A DNA stretch of 60,000 bases, from NCBI RefSeq assembly GCF_008831285.2, contig NC_045138.2, forward strand, positions 26,509,934 through 26,569,933, read 5' to 3'. The translations under genes were made by a program, and so were the position numbers. The stretch is from Nymphaea colorata (taxonomy: Eukaryota > Streptophyta > Magnoliopsida > Nymphaeales > Nymphaeaceae). Shown in pieces: positions 1 through 12,548 of this stretch. Numbering within the stretch: the first letter of the stretch is position 1; each line of letters opens with the position of its first letter. The notes under the pieces are model-generated. The model was not told the DNA's origin, ran no database searches, and saw only the letters and a program-made list of their open reading frames with translations.

Positions 1-3000
1 TGCTGTTTCATGAAACAAAGTTCTCTCTGGAATTACTTCGTCAAAAGAATCCTTATCAACAAAACTACTCTCATCCTTCTCTAGTACAGTCAATTCTGTT
101 TCAACACAGGTGTTTGCCTCTAAACCTGTCTCACATAGTGAGATATTGGACAAGGATTCAACGTTCTCCTTTGTCTCTAGTGCATTATTTGGCAAGTTCT
201 GAGCAGATTTTAGCTTCACATCTAAGGCCAAGAGATGCCTAATGGCTAGCTTAAGAAACATCCCTTCTTCTCCTTCACTATCTTTGCCAGCACAGCAGAG
301 GCCATATTCAGCTAAAAGATCATGCATTGTCACAATCAAATCAACCTGTAGTTTCAGATAGGAGACAAAAAGAAGATGATAATTAACTAAATTTTACACA
401 TATCCGGGTCAGTTAAATACTATCATAAAGACATAAACTCACTTGGGTCTTCACAGGGATACTAGTAGTAGCATGTTGGAGTTTACAGAAAGCCATTGCT
501 GCATCAACAAAACAATTGCTCTCTAGATGTCCCATACAAACAGGCTTATGACGAAGAAATTCCCTCGCCATATTTGACATAACTATCAAGAGAACATTCT
601 GAATCTGTGCAACTGTGCCCATGGGAATGGTGAAGCCATCCTGCATAAATGAAAAATTGAGTTGCTATGCACATAAGGACAAGGAAGGAGATGTGATGGA
701 AGAAGAACCAATAGTAGATATAGAGATTATGTAGACGAAATACCAAGAAGCACATGAACACAGAAGGCGCACTTGTCCAACGTGCATATTACTTGTCAAT
801 AAATATCAAACAATGACATGGACATGGAATGAGGATTTGAGTATGAAAAAGAAATAGATCAGGATTTCCTCTAATCAGAAACATAAATCATAGAAAGAAC
901 TGTAACTTGCATTGGTACAGAAACCACCTTAAAGAAGCTAGCTCAATCTCACCAAGACAACATAGTAAAACAGACCCCCATTCTTTAGCATTAGTAAACA
1001 AGGTATGAGGACTGAAGTTTAAATATCACAAAGAATCTTTACGGAAGTATCAGATAAACCTTTTCGAGTTGGAATATGCTTTTGTAGCATCCCAGTTTCA
1101 GGCTAGGTAGGGGAAAAAAACAAAAGGTCACTGTCCCTATAGAAAAAGCTATGCCTGTTGAACAGAAAAAGTGTTCCCATTAAACAGAATTCATCGTAGG
1201 AGCACATGCCACCTAAACTGCCTTTCAAGTTACCAGAAGACACGAAACACTTACAAGTTTTCCATTTTCATCAATTGAATCTCCTAATTGTGATGCACAT
1301 AGGGCTATTTCTCTCACTTCCTCAGCGACCAGGCTTTTCAAATATTTACCTTTCTTCTCTGCAGCTTCCAATTCCAAACTTGCAGAAGACAGATTCATAA
1401 TAGACTTCCTGGGATGGGAAGCATTTGATAAAAGTAGTTCTGCTACTTCAGCAATGGTAGTAAGGATTTGCAGTTTACGCCAGTGACAATTCAAGTAGTC
1501 CTCTGTCCTCAACTTTTTTTCCTTTTCATAAGATGAAATGAGAAAATCTAGGGCAGATAACTCAACTGAGGACAGCCCCTTTTGTTCATTGTAAGAACCA
1601 AATAGAACATCAAGATAAGTATCTTTACTGCAGAGAACAAGAGGAGAAAGTGCTCTCACACAGTCATCGTGCATTCCAGTGTCAATCATTTCACCACTTC
1701 TACTCAATATGTGCTCAATTTTTAACAAACTTATTTCATAGAGAATTCTTTTAATGGAAAGATATCTAACGACCCTGCAGTGAGGCAGCGGGACAATGCA
1801 AGAAGGATTAACCATGTCTGCATTGATAAAGAAGGATAATGCCTTATCAAACTCTTCACGTGCTTTTGCCTTGTTATCAGAGGTTGACAATCTACCACTT
1901 AACCAATGGAAACGAATCTGAAAGGAACACCTAGAGGGTAAGACAGAATGGTTTGTGACAAGTTGTCCACTAGTCGAATCATCTGCTTGTAAGGAACTTC
2001 TGTCCCTGAAACTCTCTCCTTCAAGCTTCATTTCATCCTGCTCCCACTGCATGGGATGGTTTAAGTCATATTGAGAAACGAGATCTGGATCAGATAAACA
2101 TGGATTCAGAGGCTCGGCATAATCCAAAGTAACAACTTCAACGACTTTACAGAGATGGTATGATGCCTCTGAGAAGAATGCCAACAGTTGGGATTCAAGT
2201 GCTGAATATGATCCAATGTCATAGTATAGCTCAGCCAAAAAAAGGCTGCAATAAGGTGTTCTATCCTGAGTCCAGTTTCTAGTTAACTTTTCCAGCTCCA
2301 GTAACCTTAAGAAGCATTCCTGATAAGGCAGGCCTTTGCTGGCAATACGCTCCAGGAGTAGATGACCTACATGACAAGCACCATAATTGTTTGATACCTC
2401 CATTACAAAACTATTGACATAACTGTCTTCCATAGTAGATAGAGGAAAATCAGAGTCTGTAACAAAATATCTTATGGCAGAAACTTTTTCCATGCCTCGT
2501 CCATCAACAATAAATGGTTCAAGCAATTGAGCTAGAACTTCTGCTTGATCCCTGGAACCCGTGCATTCCTCTTTCTCAGGTTTGCGATTTCTGAGCCTTT
2601 CTAAGCGAGTACTTCGTCTTTCATGTGGGTGATCCTCGTCAACAGAAACCTCCTTGTCTTTTACACCACTTGACCTGTCAGATCCACAATCACTAAGAGA
2701 CAGCATATCGGATGCTGAAACTCTTCTCTCTGTGTTTGCAGACCCAGATTCCACATCTGGAACTGTTTCTGAAATAGACGGTAGAACAATTTTTAGTTTT
2801 GCCCCTGAATATTTCCCCAGCTCCACTGTAGAACACTCTTCTTCTTTCTTTATATCACTGATATCTGTACTGCTAATAAAAAACTTAGAATGGGAACTGG
2901 ACCTTTCATTAGATTGATCATCTTTACTACATGAACCACTGGCATCAGAATTACCTTCAACAACTGGACCCAGAATTTTAATGATTACCTCCATAAGGCT

Positions 3001-5840
3001 AATCCAGGATGCTTCAGACAAATGAACTTCCAAATAAGTTTTAAGCCTTTTTGGTGCACTGTCATCATCGCCATCAGATACTCTTCTCCTTTTTAGAAAT
3101 TTCAGCCGGACATGCTTAGGCTCCAGTTTGTCTATACCCCGTGGAGCAAATGGGATTGGTTCTGCTTCTTCCAAGACTTTTTTCACCTCCAAAGCTCGAG
3201 AGTGTGATGGCCAATGACGTAATATCAACTCAGCAACAGAAAGACAAGAAACCTCATCTCTGATAGCAATAAGCACTTCCAACAGTTTCTCCATGCAATT
3301 CCCTGCATAAGGAAGAAGCATAAAGAAGGTTTAGAGTGACCAAATCTTCAAATATTACCATGAAACTTTCAGCTATGGTGTAAATAATGAATATTATCAC
3401 TTCAACCATACAAAAATTTCAATTGAGTGAACCAGCTAAAGAATGCCATAAAACAAAGTATCATCATTTTACGATAAAGATAGCTGAAAAGTAAAAACTA
3501 TTAATTGTAGAATAGTTTATTAACAAGAAAGGTTCACTGAATCCATAGGCTACATACAGTTGTTTGGGCTACAAAGAAGCCCTTGTTCAAATGCCCATCT
3601 TGAGATACTTAGTAAACCCATGTTGCATGACAAAGTACCCAACTTATTCCAGACAACTGAATCCTTTGCATCGATTTCCACAGCTTCTAAATAGCACTGT
3701 ATGGCACTCTCATAATGCAGAGACCCTTGCTGAAGGAAAACAGTAGCTAAATTTTTTAAAGCCAAAAACCTGCAGAAGGAGAAGCAATTCATTGCCCAGC
3801 AGAGTAGAGGTCCAGAAAAAAAATATGACTTCAGAAGAATAGCCAACACATCCAGCTAAGTGCAACAAGGCCAAAAGAGGTCCAGATGGCCATTGCTTCA
3901 GAAAAATAGACAAGGCCAAAAAAGATCCAGATGGCCATTGCTTCAGAAAAATAGACAAGTTTCACAAACGAAATATAACCTAAAGGATTTCACCTATGCC
4001 AAACGAATGAACAAATCATCACCTTCACAGAAACTATATTTTCCAAGATGAAACACTAACCAAACATCTTTAAGTTATTAGCATCTCAGCTTCTAATACA
4101 TTCTCATATTAGTAGTCATTTCTACTGTAAATTTCTTTTAGAAGAAGCAAATGCCCTTTAAGTACTCTTCTTCAAATTGCTAGCTGTTGATGAAAAAGTA
4201 TGATTCTGTCTCCTGGAAGCCAATTGATTAAAAAAGTGCATTTCTGTCGTAACATCCTTCCATCCAATTAATTCAGGCTTTTCATCACCATCTTATTCCA
4301 ATTTTAAGTTCTGGACTCTCATGAAGATTGAAATCTAAAGAAGGATTTCATAAATTCTTCTGCTCCTTTAAATCACCTGTATATGTTCTCGTCTGAAGGC
4401 TCAAAAAGTTGTCTCTTCCATGGGTTTACGTTGATTCAACTTCACTTGCATCTGTTTACTTTCTCCTAGACTAATTTGCTTGCAAGCATGAAATGGTCCA
4501 TCACCCTATTTTTAGTGCTGCACAGTTGCCTCACCTCACCTTCTTTTTCAGATCGTTACATTTCGACCACTAGAATTCTAGTTGGAAAGCATCGTCAAGT
4601 CAAGTTGCACTTAGGTTGAAAAGCACACCTCAGTATCTTCTACAAGCAAACTCCCTCAAGCCAGGGAACTAAAGTACATACATATATGTGTCGGCATTTA
4701 ACATCAGATGAAGTTATAAATACATAATACTAGAGAAGATCGTAAATAAGCACCAGGTGGGTTATATCTGGTTAATAGCCAAAAGACATCATTGCAAGCC
4801 AAGAAGCGTGTAGAAAGAAGAAACCAGAAGATGACCCAAAAAAAAAAAAGCAAAGAAGACATACCTCAGTTGTAACAGATGGCATTCTCTGGTACTACTA
4901 CCAACCTGACAAAAAGCAGAATAGTTAACCAGGGAGAAGGAAGAAAATGAGAGGCCTGGAATGGAAGGATAAAAAATGTATTCCACAAGGAGCACTTTCA
5001 GGACATACCTGAGCACTAGATATAATAAGAGGATCACGTAGAACAGATTCAAAAAGTTCTTGAGCTTTTGAGTATTCTTTAGCTTGCAGCCTCAAAAGGC
5101 CTTCATGATACGTTTGAGAAAGGTGAAACTCCTGAAATAAGCCATGTACTAGGTCACAACCCATAAATCAAGAATGCTTTCAACCACGAAGAATGCAAAG
5201 GGGGGCAACAAGTTAAACAACCAACAAATCATTAAGTCACAGAACAAGTAGCAATATATGAAAAACTACACTCTTAACATCGAAAAGCATTGTATTGTGT
5301 GCTCAAAGGCATGTCAAGGTCTTATTGGAAGCAAACCGTCAATGACGGAGATGATTTCAGCACACCCAGAGACGAACCAGTAGCATGGAATTCCGAAACG
5401 AACTAGAATTACACAAGTAGAAAAACCAGGGGTTGCTCGACTGCCTGACCATGTGGAGCTCATTCACATGATTTTTCATGAATGCACTGTTTTAGTGTAA
5501 ATGTTCCGATACTACTTTGAGGAGATGGATACAGGTCAATTATGCTTAACTTTGGTCGGACCACCTACTGTGCATCTCCAACGAGACTAAACGGCCACCG
5601 AGTTCATTGATCATCACCGCCCAATTGTGTTCGAAAGCAGACAAATATTAAGGAAAAAATCCGAAAAATCAAACCCCAGCACTGAAATGCAAGGATAAAA
5701 GATGGTGATATAACGATAGGCGCTACAAAGCTGAAATTGCCGTGAATTTCTCAATCTATAACACGACGGCGTTAATCAATACAAAGCTATCAAAAGATAA
5801 CCTTCTTCAGCAAAATTCTTACAAGGGGCGAGGAATTCAG

Positions 5841-5884
<44 letters not shown>

Positions 5885-6061
5885 GCCTGTGCTTCCTTGG
5901 TGGGAGCCAACGGCTCCCATTGTCCGGCGGAGTCCGTGTCATTGATGGCGGCAATGGAAAACTGTAACAAAAACCGAGGGGAAAAAAAGGAAGATGAAAA
6001 CAGAAGTGACAAAAAGAGAGAGTCGACCAGATCAAAGAAAAAGGCCTCGGCGACTCACCAT
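1..6061 (-). CDS. CABIN1: CABIN1-like (calcineurin-binding protein cabin-1-like) HIR histone chaperone subunit, 5' half
   Basis: Partial gene running off the left edge; the first 1015 codons are visible. Coding exons read from splice sites: 6061-6059, 5961-5887, 5131-5009, 4905-4865, 3769-3558, 3302-1255, 640-443, 345-1. Phases join without a break. The N-terminus (M, then [11 protein letters not shown], later [40 protein letters not shown]) follows plant CABIN1 closely. Residues about 27-155 look like TPR helices; a basic [16 protein letters not shown] stretch lies near residue 395. In eukaryotes CABIN1 works with HIRA, UBN and ASF1 to deposit H3.3 outside replication in the nucleus; that role is inferred from family. 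The start codon is the last codon of exon 1, and intron 2 uses a GC donor. Exon 6 (2048 nt) is unusually long. Plant orthologues are about 1.9 kaa, so about half is missing here. The visible reading frame has no break. Confidence 0.93.
3866..3958. repeat. 45-bp direct tandem duplication, two copies
   Basis: Two copies starting at 3866 and 3911, period 45, beginning CAAGGCCAAAA and ending CAGAAAAATAGA, with only two differences. It lies in intron 4 of the CABIN1-like gene. It has no visible function and looks like a recent slippage or unequal-exchange product. Confidence 0.9.
5844..5880. repeat. (GA)18 microsatellite directly after a CABIN1-like 5' splice site
   Basis: An uninterrupted GA run, read as CT on the gene's sense strand. 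It begins immediately after the six donor bases GCAAGT of intron 2. Length variation is expected between individuals. Confidence 0.97.
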
Positions 6062-6108
6062 CGTTTTGGCCTTTGCCAAGATACCACCCACCAAATGGAG
6101 AAGACCAT
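6059..6108 (-). promoter_or_regulatory. Upstream ATG overlapping the CABIN1-like start
   Basis: An ATG at 6108-6106 (minus) lies 47 nt before the main ATG (6061-6059) in a different frame. After splicing of introns 1 and 2 this frame stays open through exon 2 and closes at a TGA in exon 3, so it overlaps the main coding start. The main ATG has an A at -3; the upstream one has a C at -3. Overlapping upstream frames generally lower translation; whether it lies within the transcript depends on the unmapped transcription start. Confidence 0.4.
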
Positions 6109-8079
6109 GCGCTCTCTGCGAACGGCAACACTACAGTTCCCACGAGGAGTCAAACCGCGAGACGGGGAGAGGCGAGAGAGGGACTGAAGGAAGGAAAGAG
6201 ATCTCAATATCAAGATTTTGTTTTGATCATTCACAAAAAGGATTTTCGTTCACTTTAACGTTGGTACAGTCCCCCTGTGACGAGGTTCATCTCGTAGAAT
6301 CCAAACCCAGTAATTTGGGATGGATCCAACCGAGTGGAAACCCCTAAATTGGGATAAATCCAACCGACTCGGATTGTCTTCAAATCTGTTCCTCGAATTC
6401 AGTATGAGAGGACCAACGGACCAAGAACTTGTAAATGGGAATTCCTAAGGCCATGAACCAACTGAGCACCGGTGGAAGTCTTGCAGTTTCCAGTTGAATA
6501 GATCTGTGCTGACCTGAATCTGAGTCCGAAGTAGGTTAGTTTAGGTGATCTTGCACTTTAGAAGGTGTTTGCTGAAGAGGGAACAGATCTTCTTGTAATA
6601 CATGTTTATATAACCAAATTATGTCTGTCAGTATAGCATGATCAAAATTCATAGTTTAACGTAACTTAGTTAAATTTTCAAAAGGGCTTTGTTTTGATCC
6701 AGCCTTTTACAAGCAAAGATTTGTCTATTGTTTTAACTTCATACCAAGGAAACTTTCACATATATTTTATCGTTTAAATATTAATTTAAAGGAGAAGGAT
6801 TTCATCATAATTAGTTTGAAATTTTTGCGTACGTCCTTTTGTCACTAGCATATCAAAAGATTTATCATTCAATTTTGTGTTTTCCTTCCTATCGACAAAT
6901 TTAAGATCTCCCAATTAGTAGCTGACTCTTAAGGCTTCTAACTTTCTGTACATTGCCTCACTTCGTTCAATTAAACCATTCACTTCGTTGCAGTTTAAAA
7001 GTAAGAATGTTATGATCGCCCATCCAGATGAAAAAAGAGTAATAAAAAATACAAATTTGAGACTTTTTTAGTTCTGGAAAACTTGGTTGACTTGATTGGT
7101 CTTTAAAAGCAACGATTTTTTGTATATTCCGAGAACTGATTTTATTGTCGGCAACTTCAGTTGCAAATAAAAAACGGTCAGTAGACTCAGGAATGTTCAC
7201 TCATCCTCTTTCAGAAACTTTCACTTAATAAAATTCTCAGACCGTTCTCGAGTCGGTGGATGAGGTATTATAGTCCAACCTCTGACTTGACTGATTGTCT
7301 CGGATTTTCATAATTGTTATCACCAGATTTGGTAAACTGAACTACAATTAACCAAATATAATTATGTATCAGATGAATCGCATGAACATCATTCAACCAG
7401 TAACTGGATCCAATTACATGAAAACGTTCAGCTTTGGCACTTCGCGAATCTGAGACCAATTCCAATCAAGCCAACTGATCAGAAACATCACAATTCGCCA
7501 TATCAAACCTAGCTTTGATCGCTTTTACGTTCTTGCACCTTTTCCGGCAACCAAGAAATTCAGTCCGAGACCTCTACGAAAGAAGTGATGATGCCATTAC
7601 AAGTCGATCCTGACACGAGAGATCCACACAGCATTACTATGCATATCAGGACAAGAATTCGCAGTACTTTTTACGGAACAATCGTTTGTAGGAATAAAGG
7701 CAATTTGTAAATCCAAATAATTCAGTTCCTGATAACTCAATCATGTTACATTCCAAAACAAAGGCTACCATACCTTATCATCCCCAAAACTAAGTTATTG
7801 ATCTCATATGGTATATTGATTATCAAGTATTGATGCAACACTTCAAATTTACAGTTGCCTGCTGCTCGCAGGTCGCCTTAACTCAAAGAAAGATACAAAA
7901 AAGAAGCGTTAAAACTGACGGATGGATTTAAAACACCACAAAATGCACTGTAAGTTCAAACATGTGTGGTCTAGGCATCCCCACTTTTGGGCTTTTCTGA
8001 TGGAGCTTAGTAACCTATTGGAACATTCCTCTGAATTAACTTGTGCTAGCAGAACCGTCTTGTGTCACTGGAAGACTTC
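6062..8079. other. Intergenic region: CABIN1-like 5' flank and CLP1 3' flank
   Basis: The CABIN1-like 5' UTR and promoter lie at the left and the CLP1 3' UTR at the right; both genes are transcribed leftward. Purine-rich sequence follows the CABIN1-like exon 1. A 34-bp-period imperfect duplication sits at 6311-6369 (core GGGAT, ATCCAACCGA). I see no further gene, RNA gene or transposon, and no clear TATA box. Confidence 0.6.
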
Positions 8080-11000
8080 TTAACTTTCAAACCACGTCAG
8101 CATCCCAACAAGCAAAAACCGACTAGGTAGTTCACCAGGACAAGGTGCGAGATATGTTATCTTTTTCCTGCCATTGACAATTTATAACCTCATCTAAGAC
8201 TGTCACTCAGTGGAAGTGTGAAAAAATGACCAAGTAGCATACCTTTGCATATCGATATCTGTTATATAGATAAATCCAGCAACATTGCTGCATGATGCAA
8301 CAAAGTATTTGAGATTAGTTTCATTGACAACCATGCGCCACAAACCAGGCATTAAGCAATTCAAGAGAGATCATACCTGGAGATCACTTGATCAGGTTCC
8401 TTGGCATATGAAACCCCAAGAATTTGGTGGAGCATGTCAAGACTGACGCTGGCAGGTGCCAGGCGTGTAGGATCAGCTAAGGGCTCTGCACCTACTGGGA
8501 GTGCTGAACGGGGCGCCTGTGGCCCACCCCCTAACCGGAAAATAGTTACATCATTGAAACTCACAACGTTGGAATGAGGGGAGAGGTCATTGGAGAGACC
8601 ATAAAAGTATTCCTGCAAGCAAATAACTGGTTAAAGAGCAAAAGGGATTATTCAAAATATCAAATGTAATGTCAGGGATCAAGTAAAAGATCACCTGAAA
8701 AGCAAGAAATTCAGAAGATGCTACAAAAATACTGTGCATGAAAAACTGGGTCAGTTCTTTTCTGAGAGCTAGACTCTTCTCCAGATTTTTGTGAACCATA
8801 TGACTTGGACTAAGAAAAATAATTCCACCTACATCTAGTTGTGATCTTGTGAGCACCTAATTCTGTTGACATGTATGCATGTGCATTTTCTAATCATTCA
8901 ATTATCAAAAAACAGGAAAGGCATGTCTTTCCGCACAAGAGATACTTCATTCCAGTGCCATAAAGTTTATGAAAAAAACTGTATATAAACTCAGCCATGT
9001 ATGGCTTGCAACGGTTAGTAGCCAATACTAAAACTACCATATATAATTGGGAACTAAGCCATATCTTTCAGTGTCAAGGGCACAATCTGCTTATGTACAA
9101 ATATGCATTTGTACTTATACCCAATGATCTAGCGATAAAACAGTTTGGAAGATACTTTCATGTCAACTTCTGTCTTTCACACTACTTTCTTCAGCAAAAG
9201 GTTCACATGCTTTTGAGAGAAAAATAAGGAACACATAACGTTATCAACCACCAATATCACAGAATCTCATCAAATAATGCATAGCTGTTGATCAAATAGA
9301 CATACTTCAAGCTAAAGGAAAAGAAAACTACAAAATCAGTCCCAAGATTGTGAATTTGATTTTCACCATGGGCAGACATTTCATTTGTTTATGCATCAAA
9401 CACACTGTGCTGTCTAACAAACCGGCTCAAAAATATATTTCAAGTATTCATTGTGCTCATGCAAAATGAAATGGTGCCTTGAGAAACTCTGGCCTATTGT
9501 ATGGCCTTAAAGCCTGTGATATTATTTTTCACATCCAAGAAGAGTAGGAGACAGGATATTCCAAGAACAGTATCATATATCATAGCATGCAACTGATGTA
9601 TCTCAATAAAAAATAACAGATTAGAAGAGCAAATGGAACACAAAATGAAGAAAAATATTGATCAGTTCCAAATAAAATAACGGAGGCACATTCAGAATCG
9701 ACCAAGACTTAAAAGAAATACCCTTATCCTGTGGTTTCTCGCCTTCTGCCGGAATTTTGGGTTTCTTGAAACAACACCCCCAGACTTGTGAAGTTTGACA
9801 ACGTCCACACTGCCTTTGGTCTTAAGTACATCTTTAAGCATGCTATAAAGTTTTTCCTGTAAATATCATTAAGTCAAATATAAGCCCACATTAACTCAAA
9901 TATGAGCCACACTATAAAAACAAGCAGCAAACATGAAATAAAATTTCTTAGAATAAAAATAGCTCTTAACTTATGAATAACAATATGCCCTCTGCCAAAT
10001 GTTCTATTTGCAAAAGTTATAACATTGTAACTTACAACAGTTTATGCCAGATGAATAAATAGCAACAACTATCAACATTTAAGAGAAAGAGAGTTATTGC
10101 TGCATATAAAACTATGAAGACTCTTAAGTGATACTATAAGCTTTAAGTTTCTGATTTAACCAATGTGTTGCATGAAACGAAACTTAAATGCTGTAGCCCC
10201 TCAAACAATGGCTCCTGAACATGCACATGTTTTGGATGACAAGTGGCTTGAATCAAGAAGTGAAAACTATGATTGCATAGGCTACTATGTCCAGGTCTCT
10301 TTAAGATGACATGAAAACTTCGAGCCTGATTCCTGATTAACATACTTGCCCTTGCAATCCTGTTCCCAATATCTTGTTTTTCAGAAAAATTATTGGAATT
10401 TCAGGTTACCTTGATCTATGATTTATTGTTCTATATTTTGAGGTAACAGTAAACTTAAGATACTAATTACAAACTTGACTTTGATACCCAAAGTTAAAAG
10501 AAACATGAAGCAACTGAATACCTGCCCCAAAACCAACACGACATCAGCATTGAATGCCTCAATGGCATGAAGCAGCAACTGGACAAGATATCAAAAACAA
10601 ATAAGCGGAGCAAGAAGAACTAATGAGTGCTTAGCATGATATTTAAATACAGAAAAATGATCGTTTTATAGAATGAGAACCACCTCATATCCAACACCTT
10701 CAACCCAACCCATCGTATTGATCACCATGCCTGCAGCTCGAGCTTCAGAATTTCCTGTAAACTGCCTCTCTAAGGTTTTTGCAAGTTCCTTCACAAGCAC
10801 TTTGTATAAATCTGCATGACCACTTTACATGGAAAACAGGAAGGATACATGTTGAATTGACAATAAGAACAGAATGCAATTAAAGAGGGGTGAAGGTAGT
10901 GAAGCAACAGAAACCAATCACCTTGGACTAACGTGACCAAAAAAATAGACAATAGGCATCTCAAGAGGAATTCCCTCAACAGGATCTATGGGCATTTCAA

Positions 11001-12307
11001 TTGGAGTGGCAGCAATGCAGCCGGGAATGGTGATTGATCCTTGACCAATATCCAAATCCACAAATGTTGGCTTCCAACCTTGTTTTGAAGCCCAACTTAA
11101 TAGCATTCTTGACAATGTACTCTTGCCTGAATCAGTTGGTCCTACAACAATCACCCTTGGGCCCTGCATCATAGAACACATCTAGCTTAAAATATAAAAT
11201 TAACTTTAAAATTTAATCAAATTCATATAAATATCATTATGTCTGAAAGTTAGTCACCGAAAGTCATGTCATTCAAAATTTCAAATCGTTATAACACATC
11301 TGCATGATTCATATACGCACACCATAAGTAGACTATGCATGTACGAACACGCAAAGGGACATGCATATACAAGCTCATGTATGCAAGCGCACATGCAGAC
11401 GCACATACATCTGCCTTTCTAATCGTATGACTTTAATGGTACACAGTCGCGTTGCAAGAGATCAGTCCTAAACCGTTAAGAAATGAAATTTTAAGATGCC
11501 GTATGCAAGCCAATCCCCAGAAATTTTCCTTACATGCTAAATTTTTTAAAAAGGAGGTATCAAATATCAAAATGCAACATGTCATGAGCAAGTACCTGCG
11601 ATTCTTTCTGAACTGGTAGCGACACAGAATCAGCAGAAGCAGTTGTATAAGCTTCCTTTGCACGAGCCCTTCGGCCATCCAGTATAGCATGCACATTCAC
11701 ATAACTAATCATAGGTGTCTATTCACATACAAACATAGAATCAACGAACAAATCCAATAAACCAGACCACACATTTCAATAGGATAGGCGTCGATTTGAA
11801 AATGAAACAAAGTACCGGAGTCATGCCCGTAAGGGTGCCTAAAAAATACTACGTGATTTCAATGCTGTGAGCAACATACCTCATCGGCAACATATTCAAC
11901 TTCAGTAGTGCCATCCACATCCAAGGTAGCACCATTCCAAGTGAAAATCTGGAAGACAAGCATTCAAGTGCAAACTTTATAGTTAGCTAAACGGGATAAG
12001 TGCAAAAATGACTTCCACAAATTTGTCGACTGAAAACGAAGAAATGTTGCATCCTTCGCGAAGAGGAGGAAAACTTCCGTTAAATCATCATCATGTTTCC
12101 GACGGAAGACCTAAAATGTTTCTTTTATCGTCAATGGTTCGGACGGGAAAGTTCAAATTGTCGTGAAGTTGGAATGGTTCTCATTGACTATATCAGGAAA
12201 AAGACCACCAAGAAACTTCAAAAGCCATAGAAATGCAAACGAAAAATCTAAACTTCGCAGTCCCCAAACCCAGGGACACACTCATAGTACCCAGAGAGAG
12301 CCGAACT

Positions 12308-12341
<34 letters not shown>

Positions 12342-12548
12342 CACACGTACAGCAAATTTGTGCAAGGGAGGGAAGGAGACCCAGTTTTCTGGGGGAAGCT
12401 CTGTACCAAAGATCTCAGCTGTGCCGGAGGCGAGGCGGATGCGAATTGGGGAGTCCGCCCCCACCTCTACCCTTAGCTCGCTCTCCTTCACGAGCTTGAA
12501 CTGCCTGACGGTGGAACTCGCGCCTGTACCCGCTACCCCCATCATCAT
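8080..12548 (-). CDS. CLP1: CLP1, polynucleotide 5'-hydroxyl-kinase / pre-mRNA cleavage complex II subunit
   Basis: Complete ten-exon gene: 12548-12351, 11948-11880, 11718-11596, 11163-10922, 10822-10684, 10578-10522, 9856-9722, 8612-8377, 8287-8243, 8167-8080 (stop TAA). Exons sum to 1332 nt, 443 codons, about the length of Arabidopsis CLPS3 (about 444). All introns are GT-AG. The N-terminal beta domain holds GTAEIFGTELPPENW (about residues 41-55). The P-loop GPTDSGKST is at about 138-146 and the Walker B region TFVDLDIGQGS at about 163-173. The C-terminal domain starts near IREYFYGL (about 320). The family binds ATP, phosphorylates RNA 5'-OH ends and, with PCF11, acts in mRNA 3' cleavage and polyadenylation in the nucleus. 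Start: the first of three consecutive ATGs; the codon before is GTG. Intron 3 separates the P-loop exon from the N-domain. Confidence 0.96.
12311..12340. repeat. (GA)n microsatellite in CLP1 intron 1
   Basis: A GA run, CT on the CLP1 sense strand, that starts about 11 nt after the donor GTACGTGTGCCC of intron 1. Confidence 0.96.

Noticed and set aside
5776-6012. Alternative CABIN1-like start at 6012 giving an [10 protein letters not shown] leader
   Set aside because: It would add an unconserved leader, while an ATG with a perfect donor at 6059 and an acceptor at 5962 gives the conserved MFSIAAIND start.
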